A stretch of DNA of 64,000 bases from Protula sp. h YS-2021. Taxonomy: Eukaryota; Annelida; Polychaeta; Sabellida; Serpulidae. The DNA is taken from positions 43,271,269-43,335,268 of the forward strand of contig OX457031.1 of assembly GCA_949752745.1 (NCBI GenBank), given 5' to 3'. A program made the position numbers and the translations under genes. The notes under the pieces are model-generated. The model saw nothing but the letters and a program-made list of their open reading frames with translations. It was not told the DNA's origin and made no database searches. Within the stretch, counting starts at the first letter, position 1, and each line of letters opens with the position of its first letter. Positions 52,191 to 62,765 of the stretch are shown piece by piece.

Positions 52191-54363
52191 AAAGGTAGTT
52201 ATTAACAACGCTTGGCATTTCAGCGTTTTTTTCAGAAGATTCTCCAGTGTTCCTGCATTGTTTAGACATACTTGATAACACCAGCAGAACATTTATCGAT
52301 CATTTCTTGCATTTCGTGCGATGGATCTTTTTCAGTGTTACTCATCTACAGCTATTAGCGTGTTTTCATTTGGCTACCAAGCTGTTCCATATATGAGAGT
52401 AACGGCTCGCAAAGTTTGTGCAGCAGCTGGAACTGGCTTTCACTTTTGAAGTGGGTGATCTAATACATTGTGCTAGAACAAGCAGCGCACTATTTTGACA
52501 CCAAAGTGCCTACCCCCACTGTCCCACCGAAGTGGGTCTTGTGTGGCACAGTTATGAAGAATGTCTTTCCAGTGCTTTTTGACCGATGGGAATGTACAAA
52601 GACAAGGTATACATTATGGCTATCACTACACTTAGTGTACAAACCCCTATCTTAACGTTTGCTAAAATGGTTAGGGTTACATTAGGTAGCTGGAGGGATG
52701 GGGGTTTGTTATGGTACACAAAAACTATTTATGTGAACATATTTTTAACTACCACCTTCAAGATCACGATAAGAAACGTAAAGTAAAACCATTTTGTAAA
52801 ACCAATTTCGGATAACAAAACGTACGGTAAAACCTGCCTGTCTTGATCAACAAACTTCCAGGCCTGGATAAACAGAATACGAAGAGTAGAACTGCTGTAA
52901 TGACCAACTTCAAAAGCGGGATAAAAGGACGTACAGTGAAACATGTTTTAGCGACCGCCATCTGGAACCGGACAAAAAGATTACAGTAAAAAATCTTTAG
53001 TGATCACCTTCTAGACCCAGATAAAACAACTAAGGCAAAACTTGTATAAAAAAAGGGGTTCGGAATACTAACAAATCAAGTTACGTAGCCCTCTTCCCCT
53101 TCAAAAGTTAGATAATGGTGACTCCTGGGCACATGGAATTCGTTTACATAAAGTAAAATTTCTTATTATTCTGAAAATAGTACAGTTGTTCAAATAAAAC
53201 TATGTGACATCCCTGTCGAGCGAAACAGAAAAATGGAAAATGATTACTAGTGAATTATGGCTTTAGTCAGGAAGACATTCGTTATGTTTACAAAAACAAA
53301 AAATAGGTGTCGATTGAAAGTGTGTGATATAAGCCGGTATCAGGACAAGTCGCCATACCGGCATCTCGCCATACTCCCTTTGAGACAAGTCGCCATCAAA
53401 ATAGCTAATCCTTACCAAGTCGCTATTCCAAAAAGTAATTAATACAAGAGGATCATATTTAAACAGCAAGCAGTAGCAATTTTCTTCTGTGATGATCATC
53501 TTTAATCGTTAATCATACAATATTTTCTGTAATTATTAAACACACAGTACCATACTGAATAATTAAAACCAGAGATCAATTACCATTTATATCAAAGCAG
53601 TGTTAGAAGTAATCGTTTATTCGGATTCTTGGGATGTTTTATATATTGCATTTTGCTTAAAATTGGCTGTATATATTGCTTCATATTATATGCAAAAGAA
53701 TTCTGCATGAATTGTGGTGTGTAAAACGCCGCTATTTCAGTGCAATAAAACCTATGTCCGCATGGGACAGAACTGATGGTACTAATTTAAACCTATGGCC
53801 ACTTTGTAGGTACGACGAGTTCGTAGGTATGGCGATTTGTACAGAAACCATACAAGCCTGTACTCTTATGTCTTGTGTGCACTGGCCGCTCTAGTTTAAT
53901 GGGTTTATGACCGCACAATTGCCCACAATATTTCTATATTTTTGCAACACTCTACACGTTTTTTACCAGCATTTAGCAAATATTGTCCTACCATGCACGA
54001 AAACAAAAATGGTTTTGTTTCTAGGCCAAAATTTGGATAGTTTGTTTCTAAGCCTCTATATCAGGTTATAAAAAATATTTTCACTTGCATGGCTTTCATA
54101 AGCACATTTTGACTTGATATAGAGTGTATCTAAATACACAGTCAGCTGTGCCATTAGCACTTGCGAAGGTAATTTTAATTTTCTTTTACAGTATTTTCTG
54201 TATTTTACAGTTTTTTTTATTTAAACCGATTGTTTCCAAAGATTGTGCTTTGTGTAAAATTCTTTTATCGTTTGCTTTTATGTGGCTATACACTGTATTG
54301 TTGGTCATAAAGGTGGATGCTAATTATCGCCCACCCTTCATGAAATCTGCGAAGCTGATAAGC
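52191..54363. other. No gene seen
   Basis: AT-rich, no supported coding frame or clear mobile-element boundary. A short repeated agtcgccat motif occurs at 53345-53430 on the plus strand. Confidence 0.4.
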
Positions 54364-54705
54364 GTAAAGCCAAATCGCACTTTGACTTTTGCTGAAAAGT
54401 TTTTGTGTTCCGGCTGAATTCGGTTGGATAGGGATATAAAGAAATGATAGAGAAACAGCAAAAATCAACAAAATTCAATTTTGCCAGAAAAAAATTCGCA
54501 TGTTGGTTATTAAAGGGACTGAATATTATGTAAAATAGTTTTTAAAAGATCATATGATGGCTTTATAAATTTGAAAGTGTACGTGTTGACAGAAAATTAG
54601 AATTTTGATGTTTTCCCCATATCATTTCTTTATAATTTATCCCAGAAAATCTGCAGTCGAAACAACACCTTCACCGGAAAGACCCGAAAGTGCGAATTGG
54701 GTTAT
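54364..54705. mobile_element. Short inverted-repeat element, ATAARCCAAATCACACTTT family
   Basis: Left end taaagccaaatcgcacttt (54365-54383) and right end aaagtgcgaattgggttat (54687-54705) form an imperfect inverted pair. The AT-rich interior is non-coding. It resembles 4765-5126 in size and ends. It lies next to the DIRS element. Confidence 0.55.
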
Positions 54706-54741
54706 TCGCACTTGAGATTTGCCGAAAACTTTCTGCGTTTG

Positions 54742-54857
54742 ATTAACGAATTAAACGAATACTTACTTAAGTATGAAGTTTGATTTGGATTCTGTTATGG
54801 AAGTTCCATGAGGGAGTGGGAGACATGAGAGAGAGTGTTAAGTTTTCCGTAGTCATT
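54742..54857 (-). repeat. DIRS right inverted terminal repeat
   Basis: 54742-54826 is a perfect 85-bp inverted match to 54963-55047 in the internal complementary region. 54827-54857 (gagagagtgttaag and following) is an inverted match to the left end at 59857-59888. The outer 48 bases have no counterpart at the left end. Confidence 0.85.
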
Positions 54858-54962
54858 CTTCAACGTTGATAAGCTCAAATGCCCAGGGAGTGGGAGACAT
54901 ACCGATCATGAAAATAATTATCCGCCATTAGGGGCGGGATTGCATCCTCACAGAGGGTGTGT

Positions 54963-55088
54963 ATGTCTCCCACTCCCTCATGGAACTTCCATAACAGAAT
55001 CCAAATCAAACTTCATACTTAAGTAAGTATTCGTTTAATTCGTTAATTCTATTATTGAAGTTCCTATTTCGAGAGTATCGCCATGAGA
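54963..55088 (-). repeat. DIRS internal complementary region
   Basis: Composed of the inverse of the right extremity (54963-55047, 85 bp, perfect) fused to a copy of the left extremity (tctattattgaagttcctat then ttcgagagtatcgccatgag, 55048-55088). This is the template that bridges both ends during circle formation in DIRS replication. Confidence 0.85.
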
Positions 55089-55304
55089 CTTTAGCGCATG
55101 CGAGATTATCAACACAATAGAAACATGCAAAAACATTTCCAATTTTATTGGTATGAACACAATAGTGATGTCAATGTGTATACAAGAAAAAAGGACTCCA
55201 TATTGTTCACACTGTAAAATATAGCCACAATACTGACTGTATGACAGCTAATACTGACAGACCAAAGAGATCAATTTCTTGGATACCCGGTGTCTAGCTA
55301 TGTC

Positions 55305-55950
55305 TTACAACCCCTCCCCCCCCTTTTGTTTTGCCGCAGTTTGCAAGCAGGTTGCGAAGTTGTTTCCGGATAAAACCGGCTTATTATAAAACCTCGAAAA
55401 AGTAGTTGCATTTCTCCAGCCTGCTGATTTCATGATCGTTTTGATATCTACACACCTAGATGCTGCAGATGTAGACGCACCTCTCGTACTATGGGCTTTG
55501 AAACGTTTAATATCTACACCACATATACATAACTCTGTCTTAATCCACGAAATTATTGTAGCTCTCGAAACAGACCTGTGAGGTTTTCTATAGGAAATAA
55601 ATAATTTGGATTCATTTCCCCTTAACAACTTAGTCCTACGTATATATTCCTCCAAATAATGTACAACACCAATTGACTTATCTGGAAACGCAAAAAACAT
55701 TATCGGTTCCTGGTGTTTACCAGGTTTTGAAGTTTTAAGTAGCTCAGTAAACAAAAATTGTACAGAGTCCTCATCCATGGACATAAAGTCTAATCTTAAC
55801 ATCTGTAAACTTTGCACCCTCTGACCCGACAGAATAGCGGTTAATAAAACTGTCTTCAAAGTAAGTTGCTTTAAAGATAAAGCATCTGCAGGATGGTATT
55901 TGCTCAATTTGTTCAACACGTCATTAACGTCCCAAACAAAAGTATATCTC
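55305..55950 (-). pseudogene. DIRS tyrosine recombinase, catalytic domain (frameshifted from its N-terminal part)
   Basis: DNA strand-transfer enzyme that integrates circular DIRS cDNA (family knowledge). The catalytic R-H-R-Y set is visible: Arg in SGQRVQSL, His and Arg in KAHSTRGAS, and Tyr in FSRFYNK. The frame continues upstream to about 55950 and is separated from the N-terminal core-binding part by a one-base shift. The domain end (GGEGL, stop at 55305) fits the family. Confidence 0.85.
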
Positions 55951-56240
55951 GGCAGACATGGGTTTTAAATTGAAAATGCCTTTCATGAATCTACAAACAA
56001 GAGGGTGATTGCCTGCGGCAACCCCATCAATCGATAAAATAGTGCTGATGGCACTTCTTGCCGTGTTAAGACAACTATAACTAAACCCTTGCTTATGTAA
56101 TAAAAACAAGAAATCTAAAACAGTCCCTATATTGGTATTAAGGGAATCTTTATGCCGTCTCTCACAATAACTTTCCCATCTATAGAGATATGTCCTGTAT
56201 TGTTCTCTTGTAGATTTCCTCCAAGAGTGCATGATAATTT
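55924..56240 (-). pseudogene. DIRS tyrosine recombinase, N-terminal core-binding part
   Basis: Encodes HSWRKSTREQYRTYLYRWES and LDFLFLLHKQGFSYSCLNTA, the SAM-like helical domain that precedes the catalytic domain in DIRS recombinases (WxxsTxxqY...W..yC). It ends in a frameshift near 55950, after which homology goes on in the next frame. Confidence 0.8.
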
Positions 56241-56600
56241 TCCGAGTCTTACTTGAAATGAACGGGTTTTGTAAGTTGAACCTGATATCTGCGTTAGGAG
56301 GAATCTTGCTTTGATATTCTCGGTGTGAGCCGCCACTGGATTGTGTACCGCCTTTCCTTTCGAGAAAGAATATGGAAAAGCTATAAGCATGTTGATCAGT
56401 TTAGAAAACCAATATTTCCTGGACCAGAAAGGAACAACCAAAACCAAATTACATCTATACTGTTGCACCTTTTGCAAAACTCTTCCAATAATGGAAAAAG
56501 GCGGAAATGCATAAGCGTTTATGCTATTCCAGTTAAGACTGAACGCGTCACAAACAGAGGCCATAGGATCGGGGTACCACGAAGCATATTTTTCAATTTA
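56127..56600 (-). pseudogene. DIRS RT-RNase H C-terminal extension, frameshifted
   Basis: Frame 56127-56564 encodes DAFSLNWNSINAYAFPPFSI and VVPFWSRKYWFSKLINML. This is the conserved segment that follows RNase H in DIRS/Ty3-like polyproteins (DAFxxxW...YaFPPf.li...vP.Wp...W). It continues the 718-residue frame after a one-base shift and overlaps the start of the recombinase frame. Confidence 0.75.
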
Positions 56601-58675
56601 TTGTTGAGTCTTGAAGCAAAAAGATCGAAATTGATATTAGGGTACAATTTCCTGACTTTGTAAAATTGGGAGTCGATCAACGTCCATTCTGTGTTAGGAG
56701 TTAGTGTGCGAGACAATTTATTGGCTTCTATGTTCTTCACACCTGGGATGAAGGAAGAAATTAGATAAATTTTTCTCTGAATTGCCCATAACCAAATACT
56801 TTTTGAAATTTGATGACATTTTAGGATTTTTCCTCCTTGATTTTTCAAATAGGAAACAATGGTTGAATTGTCGGAGCAAATTTTCAAGACCACTTTGTTC
56901 CTGTCCGAGCACAAGCTCGATAAGGAGTAATACACAGCCCACAATTCCTTCAGGTTAATATGAGAGTCAGTCTCATTGGAATTCCATTGGCCCCTAGTTT
57001 GTGAAACAATAGTTTTAGACTCCGGTAGCATTAGAACACCACCCCAACCAGAGTTGGACGCATCAGTTTTGAAAACAAAATCCGGATTTTTTACCGTTAC
57101 GTCAACAAAAGAGTCATCAAGGTTGTTTAAAAACCATTGCAAATCGTCCCTGGCCATCTGAGATATTTGCATATATGCTTCAAAGTTTCCCCGATTGACC
57201 TTTAAGGCATGGGATTTTTCAATGTCTAACTGTCTATAAAAGAGTTTTGCATTCTGTACTCCAGGAAAAAGCGAAACCAATTTCCCTATAAGCTCTGCTA
57301 TGTTTTGAATAGTGTGGTTTTCTTTTCCCAAACATTCAATTATTACTGCCTTAATTTTTATGATTTTTTCCTTTGTTGGCCTGACTGTCATGTTTATAGT
57401 ATCTAAGATAAAGCCAAGATATGTTAGTATTTGAGTGGGCCAGAGAACTGACTTTTCATAGTTTACCACAAACCCAGCATTCATACTATTTTCCACAGTC
57501 ATAAGCACGTTTTCAAAACATTTATCAAAGGTGCTTTCAGTCAAGAAGCTATCATCTATATAGTATGAATTCTGAAAACCTCGTTCTCTTAAAAAACCAA
57601 ATAAAGTTTTGGTAATTTTCGTAAAATCGCGAGGCCCTGACGAAAGACCGTTGGGTGAAACTCGGAATTGATATTTCTGGCCTTTGAAATAAAATCTAAG
57701 AAATTTCTGGTCACATTCCCGTATCGGTACGGAGTAATAAGCATCCGAAAAATCTACGGAAGCCATAAAAGCACCGTGAACCATAAGATCTATAGCCGTT
57801 TGCAGACTTTGCAACTTGAAATGTTTTGTTTCTACGTATTCGTTAAACGATTTCAGATTCAGAATGAGGCGAATGCCGCCATTTTTCTTGGGTCTTATGA
57901 AAATATTAGAAATAAACTCATCTTCTTCCGAGTTACCATCAATAGGGATAATAACACCCGTTTTGATCAATTTTTGTAATTCCAATTCTATCAGTTTTTC
58001 TTCCGTAGTATTGAATCTTATTTCCCTTGGAAGGAAATTTTGATGAACCTCATCCTTTAATACTATTTTCAAACCAAACACCGAGTTTAAAACCCAAGGA
58101 TCTTTCGTGAATGTATTCCAAAATTGTGCATGATTTTTCAATTGGCCCGCTTGGAAATTTTCCTGGTTTCTTTTGCATATATCCTCAAGCGTTTTAAGAG
58201 TTGCGAAAGAATTTTCATACCTGTCTATCATAGTGGAATGTTTTTGTTTTTGTTGGGCTTCTTCGGCCCTTGGTAGTTCTGTTGTTGGTTTGGATTTTGG
58301 TAGCTGGGTCGGTAGGATCCTCGGCCTCGATTTGTGCGACCCCCTGCCCCTCTGGTACAAAAAAGACCTTGTCTTTTGGTTGTTTTGGAATGGTTGAAAG
58401 CGCTGGTCTTTTTTGATCGATGATACTATTTTGTGTGCTTCATCTGTGTCTTTCAAGACTGTAGCCAAATTGTCACCAAAAAGCTGTTTGTCATAAGTGC
58501 GCTTTGAGCAAAGAGGCCTGTACTTGGGATGCATATTATACTTTATTTGCTGTTTTCTTATAACAGTGATATCTGATGACGCTTTCGCAGCAAACTTTGT
58601 AGATGCAGATAGAAGTTTAGCAGAGAACGGATAATATTTCCGGCTTAATGTCTTTTTGATTTTGCAACAGAACAT
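56519..58675 (-). CDS. DIRS reverse transcriptase-RNase H polyprotein (718-residue frame)
   Basis: Copies retroelement RNA to DNA and removes the RNA strand. RT motifs: IRPKKNGGIRLILNLKSFN, ASVDFSDAYYSVPI, SPNGLSSGPRDFTK and the catalytic SYYIDDSFL. RNase H: KTDASNSGWGGVL, LKELWAVYYSL, ICSDNSTIVSYL. The last motif is EANKLSR, where the usual catalytic Asp (ADxLSR) is Asn. Near 56600 a one-base shift moves homology (DLFASRLN...DAFSLNW) into the 56127-56564 frame. The first ~130 residues are a gag-like C terminus in frame. Not a host gene. Confidence 0.85.
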   Translation of the reverse strand: MFCCKIKKTLSRKYYPFSAKLLSASTKFAAKASSDITVIRKQQIKYNMHPKYRPLCSKRTYDKQLFGDNLATVLKDTDEAHKIVSSIKKDQRFQPFQNNQKTRSFLYQRGRGSHKSRPRILPTQLPKSKPTTELPRAEEAQQKQKHSTMIDRYENSFATLKTLEDICKRNQENFQAGQLKNHAQFWNTFTKDPWVLNSVFGLKIVLKDEVHQNFLPREIRFNTTEEKLIELELQKLIKTGVIIPIDGNSEEDEFISNIFIRPKKNGGIRLILNLKSFNEYVETKHFKLQSLQTAIDLMVHGAFMASVDFSDAYYSVPIRECDQKFLRFYFKGQKYQFRVSPNGLSSGPRDFTKITKTLFGFLRERGFQNSYYIDDSFLTESTFDKCFENVLMTVENSMNAGFVVNYEKSVLWPTQILTYLGFILDTINMTVRPTKEKIIKIKAVIIECLGKENHTIQNIAELIGKLVSLFPGVQNAKLFYRQLDIEKSHALKVNRGNFEAYMQISQMARDDLQWFLNNLDDSFVDVTVKNPDFVFKTDASNSGWGGVLMLPESKTIVSQTRGQWNSNETDSHINLKELWAVYYSLSSLCSDRNKVVLKICSDNSTIVSYLKNQGGKILKCHQISKSIWLWAIQRKIYLISSFIPGVKNIEANKLSRTLTPNTEWTLIDSQFYKVRKLYPNINFDLFASRLNNKLKNMLRGTPILWPLFVTRSVLTGIA

Positions 58676-59582
58676 CTAGTGTTCTAAAATTAGCAACTGC
58701 GCTAGCACAAATATTTTGCTGAACGGCTTTAAGCCAAAAATCTCTCTGTTTCATGTATTCTGGAAGGTTACGATAAATTTCAGCGTTCATGTCCTTGCCA
58801 GACAGTTTGTCTGTATTACCAGGTTCGGCGTATCTTTCTTTTAATTTTTTGATGTATTCAGAGTCACGGTCCTGGCTAAACCAGTTGTCCACTAACTCTT
58901 TTGATTTTAAATCAAGCGGAGGACCTTTCATGTCCTTTTGTACACCTTCGTTTAAAATGGCATCCAAGTCAAAGTTGGATTGTTGCTCTGTTTGCTTTCT
59001 ATCAGCATTCGGTAAAAAGGAGCAAGATGACAAATCATGAATATTGTAATTCGTTTTCTCAGGCTCTTGGAACTGAGTATCCCTTGCAATGTAGGATATG
59101 TTTCCGAAGGAAAAGCAATCTCTAGAGTTATTATTTTTATCACGGTCTGCTCCCGTGGATTCCAGGATTTCCCCATCTTCAGCAGTAGCTGAGAAAGATT
59201 TTTAGAGAGTCTGAGGTACTCTGTTCAAATTTCCCGAGACAATAACGTCATTTGAATTTTTAACAAAAGATCTTTCAAGATCATCTCGTTAAATATTTGA
59301 TTCTTTGGGACTCTCGACAGATTAGTCTCTTAAATTATCACGAGTTCGTGAACTCCCACGAATCACAGAACTATGTCGTTTTTCCAACGATCGCGCTCGC
59401 GAGCGATGTTTCGACTTTTTCTTGTGCTTTGTTTTACCGGTATCTCTCGAAAGAGATCGATCCCTTTTTCTTTTACTTTTGTGCTGGGATCTTTCGCGTG
59501 ATCTTCCACGACCTATGGTAATATACGCCAGACACTGGCTTAGGAAAATCAATATAGCCAGACACTGGCTTGTAAGTGTCAA
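58400..59582 (-). pseudogene. DIRS gag-like region, degenerate
   Basis: In order on the minus strand: an RS/KR-rich basic stretch (59322-59582, RGRSRERSQHKSKRKRDRSL), a gap with a stop, a 58617-59197 frame (VDNWFSQDRDSEYIKK and NLPEYMKQRDFWLKAVQQNI), then a shift near 58630 into the RT frame where HPKYRPLCSKRTYDKQLFGD continues. This matches the DIRS ORF1 layout, ending in the LCs....LFGDdL motif. At least two breaks. It binds RNA/DNA in the family, by inference. Confidence 0.65.
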
Positions 59583-59668
59583 AATTGCCAGACAGTGGCT
59601 CGTTAAAACACAAAAGTAATAAACTAGCTAGACATTAGCCAAGAAAGCATGTAAAAAGTCAGACACTG
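59525..59668. repeat. Short palindromic repeat cluster in the DIRS leader
   Basis: Five spaced copies of a 14-base near-palindrome, gccagacactggct (59526, 59558, 59586, 59625 and 59656, the last two degenerate). Spacing is about 30-40 bp. Each can fold into a small hairpin. It lies upstream of the gag-like frame. Confidence 0.75.
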
Positions 59669-59856
59669 ACGAAAAGTCAAAACACAATGAAGGGACACCC
59701 TCGTAGAGCGATAATAAGAGTTTGTAATTAAACTATAAGTAATTCTTTAAAAACGTCCTCCTTAGTTTTTTAGATATGTAAATCTGGACAAGGATGTTTT
59801 GCGATTAAAGTTTTATCTCCTTTTCTCCTCGTTTTTTGAACCGGAAGTAAACACTC

Positions 59857-59926
59857 AATGACTACGGAAAACTTAACACTCTCTCTCATGGCGATACTCT
59901 CGAAATAGGAACTTCCATAATAGAAA
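59857..59926 (-). repeat. DIRS left inverted terminal repeat
   Basis: On the minus strand it reads ttctattatggaagttcct, then atttcgagagtatcgccatg and agagagagtgttaagttttc. It matches the right end in inverse orientation apart from the middle segment. The outer 40 bases are copied at 55048-55088. Confidence 0.8.
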
Positions 59927-60393
59927 CCGAATTTAGTTGGAATAAAGATATAGAGAAGTGGTATAAAACTGGTAAAAATCATTTAAATTCCATTTTGTTG
60001 GAAACATTGGTGAAACATGAGCGACATAAGCCAAATCACACTTTAGGCGTTGTCAATAAAAATGCGCAAAACTTCTGCGTTTCGAATAAAAATAACTGGG
60101 TACAGAATAAAAGGAATGATAGAGATATTTCGCCTAAATTCGTGAAATTTCTCAGGGCAAAAAGTCTACTTTTCAGCTCGGGGTCCCGCGGGACCCTAGC
60201 TCCGAGTAGCTCTGACTTGTATAACATCGTACAGATCTCTGTCAGAGCTACGAAGCCTTCCATTGCTCAGCTAATACGGGTCAACTTCATATTTTCTGAG
60301 GCACGAATCCTGCATACCAGCCCTTATTATTCAAACATCTACAGAAAGTTCATGCCCAATATGCCCTTTTTGTAAAACAGGCATAGTTTTTAG

Positions 60394-60760
60394 TAGAGGT
60401 GTGACGGTTCACCTCCGGTTCGATTCGGTTCGGTTCAACAAAAATCTTCGGTTCGGTTCGGTTCAGCAAAACCAACCGGTAGTTTTCTTTTCAAATATAT
60501 ATATATATATATACACATGTTTTTTTTTTTTTTATTTATTTATAATTGCTTTCACTTAATCCGATTTTTCTTTTTACCTTAGAACAAATACAAAACCTGA
60601 CATATAACGGTTATGTTTTATATTTATCACCTCAAAGCTTACTTACACAAGAATTTACATTGTTATTGACTGACAGACTCACATCTAGCCATAATAAATG
60701 CATGGAATTTGTCATAGGTTCCAAAAAAAAAGTGTGTGAATTTTTGTTGATTTGTCCGAT

Positions 60761-60797
<37 letters not shown>

Positions 60798-60980
60798 ACA
60801 CTAAAACTAAGCTATACTAAAGAACTAAAATAACATTACCAAATTAATGCATTATCTTGTTATAAATAGTAAAAAAAAAAACCGAACCAAAACCGTGATT
60901 TGGCTTTTCGGTTTTCGGTTCGAACCGAACCGAAGCCTTTTCTCGGTTCTCGGTTTTCGGTACGAACCGTCACACCTCTA
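60394..60980. mobile_element. hAT-type MITE (587 bp) with 8-bp target duplication
   Basis: Ends TAGAGGTGTGACGGTTC and GAACCGTCACACCTCTA are perfect inverses. They are flanked by an 8-bp duplication gtttttag (60386-60393 and 60981-60988). Subterminal blocks of repeated ggttcggttc/gaaccgaacc occur on both sides. The AT-rich interior has two (TA)n runs (60497-60512 and 60767-60793). Non-coding. Confidence 0.92.
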
Positions 60981-61746
60981 GTTTTTAGTGAGCTGTATAT
61001 CTTTTATTTGTTCACAAAAGTGCAGAAAAGTTAGCTCCGCACCCACCTGTCAAATGTTTGTTTACATTCTGGCCTTTTAATGTCACGTGACCAAAGTCAA
61101 GGGACCGAAAATTTAAATAAAGGGATTGTAGTTTATTTGTAAAATATAAACTAAAATAGTTTATAGATGCAGAATTACGTATAAATTTGTTTTGTACACC
61201 CACAATATTTGACTTCTTATTTTTACGTTCTTTTTGAAGTATAAATTTAAAAATTTTTTGGTGGATAATTGCAAAAATTATTGTTACTATTTCACGTAAT
61301 AAAGTATGCTTCCTGTATACAAACAAATGTCAATTATTGCGGGAGATTTGTGGTTATTTCCGTATTATTTTCTTTTAAAGAAATCGTAACACAGGAGTTG
61401 TATATGATTACCGTTGTACTTTGAGGGCCTTTAGCAAATGTCAGTAAAAACTTATGGGTCGTTGAATCTCCGACAAAGTAGCCTCAGGGGTGCCTCAAAG
61501 CGAGCGCAGTTGACTTGCTTATCGTTATATAGCGAGGCTTTGAAGCGGTGCCTGGAAACTTTTTAGCGCACCGCTTCTTGGAGCTAGCGGGACCCCGACC
61601 TCTGAAACCAGGGGTCCCGAGGTAAAGTGGTGGGCTCCCGACATGTTCGGGCATTACAAAAAAGTTAAATTCTATAAAATAAATTTGATGGCAACAAAAA
61701 AAAAATAAACGCGATTAGTGATATTATGCAAATCACAAAACTTCAT

Positions 61747-61898
61747 CAGGGTTCGCGCTGGGTTCTCAGGAAAGTGAGTAAAAAAAGGAAAGTGTGACTC
61801 AGTTGGGTCTAGAAAGACTCGGTGGGTTCCGAAAAAGTGAGTCATTTCGTAAAAAAATGCCCAAAAAGTGGACAAAAACCCCACCAACGCGAACCCTG
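61747..61898 (-). mobile_element. 152-bp MITE, copy 2 (CAGGGTTCGCG ends)
   Basis: Same length and, in reverse complement, nearly the same sequence as 20360-20511, with cagggttcgcgctggg/ccaacgcgaaccctg ends. No clear target duplication. Confidence 0.8.
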
Positions 61899-62315
61899 AC
61901 TTCTACTTCTAACAACAATAAAGAAAAACTGATTGATGCTACATTAAACAATGAAAAAATTAATCATTTTCGATTTTAGCGGTGATACTGAACAGTTGCA
62001 AGAGAACACCGTCTTTTTTCTGCGATCCCACTGGACACCAGGGTCAAATTCCAGGGGTCCCGAGCCGATTATCAGGGGTCCCAGGGACCTGAACTTTATG
62101 CCCTGTTTCTCTTACACCAAAGACCAATCGGGGTTTTTAACAACACGTATGCTCTTTTAAAAGTTCATTAAAGGTTTTAACAAATAATTTCAATTTTTTT
62201 TATGTTCCGAGTATAAGCTGTTTTTCGATATTTCTTCTATATTTTTCCATCATTTCTTTCGTCTTTTACCCGGTTCCCTCGCAGTCGAAATTCAAAAAGT
62301 GTGATTTGGCTTATT

Positions 62316-62754
62316 GGTCAGGGTCGGGCGCCGGGATTGTCAAAATTGGCATCAGTGCCAAGTTAGATGAGCCAACTCACTCTTCGGCTTTCCGAATAAA
62401 ATGCGTAAAAATTCTGCGTTACGAATATAAACTAAAAATGGAAAGAAAAGATAGAGAAATTTCGCCTAAATTTCAAATTGCTCTTGCACCAAAAAACAGT
62501 CGTGCTTGTATCAACCCGTATGCTATTTTATAAATTTATTAAAAATTTTTTAACTAATAGTTTTCAGTTTCAGTTTCTTTTATGTTCCGAGTATGGGTTA
62601 ATTTTGCTATATTTCTTCTATATTTGTTCTATAAAAGGTTTGAGACCTTTTAGAGCTTCTTACAATGAAAACAACTTTTTACACGCTTTCCTTATTTGTT
62701 TCTTTATGTTTTCTCCCCACTGGGATCCTGCGAATTTCCTCCTCTGAGTACTGT
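62316..62754. repeat. Fragment of the same inverted-repeat family
   Basis: 62380-62640 repeats the interior blocks cgaataaaatgcg, gatagagaaatttcgcct and tttcttttatgttccgagta seen at 60060-60130 and 62200-62270. Ends not resolved. No gene. Confidence 0.45.
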
Positions 62755-62765
62755 AGAAGAAGAAA

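Larger units (their letters stand above)
54742..59926 (-). mobile_element. DIRS-like tyrosine-recombinase retrotransposon, degenerate
   Basis: A 5.2 kb element read on the minus strand: gag-like region, RT-RNase H, then a tyrosine recombinase. The left end (59857-59925) and right end (54790-54857) share an inverted repeat (ttatggaagttcc outside, then catgagagagagtgttaagt and tttccgtagtcatt), with a different 16-17-bp segment in the middle. An internal complementary region (54963-55088) joins a copy of the right extremity to a copy of the left extremity, as expected for the circular intermediate of DIRS. Several frameshifts make this copy non-autonomous. Confidence 0.88.
60026..62315. mobile_element. 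2.3 kb element with perfect 19-bp inverted ends, carrying nested MITEs
   Basis: Ends ataagccaaatcacacttt (60026-60044) and its exact inverse (62297-62315). The termini continue with cgaataaaaa, atgatagagatatttcgcct and the inverted pendant tatttcttctat...tttacccgg. A 587-bp hAT MITE (60394-60980) and a 152-bp MITE (61747-61898) are inside. No transposase frame. It could also be two separate solo ends. Confidence 0.5.

Noticed and set aside
55305..55950. Prophage-like integrase or host recombinase gene
   Set aside because: It lies downstream of RT-RNase H and gag-like frames inside DIRS-type terminal repeats, so it belongs to the retroelement.
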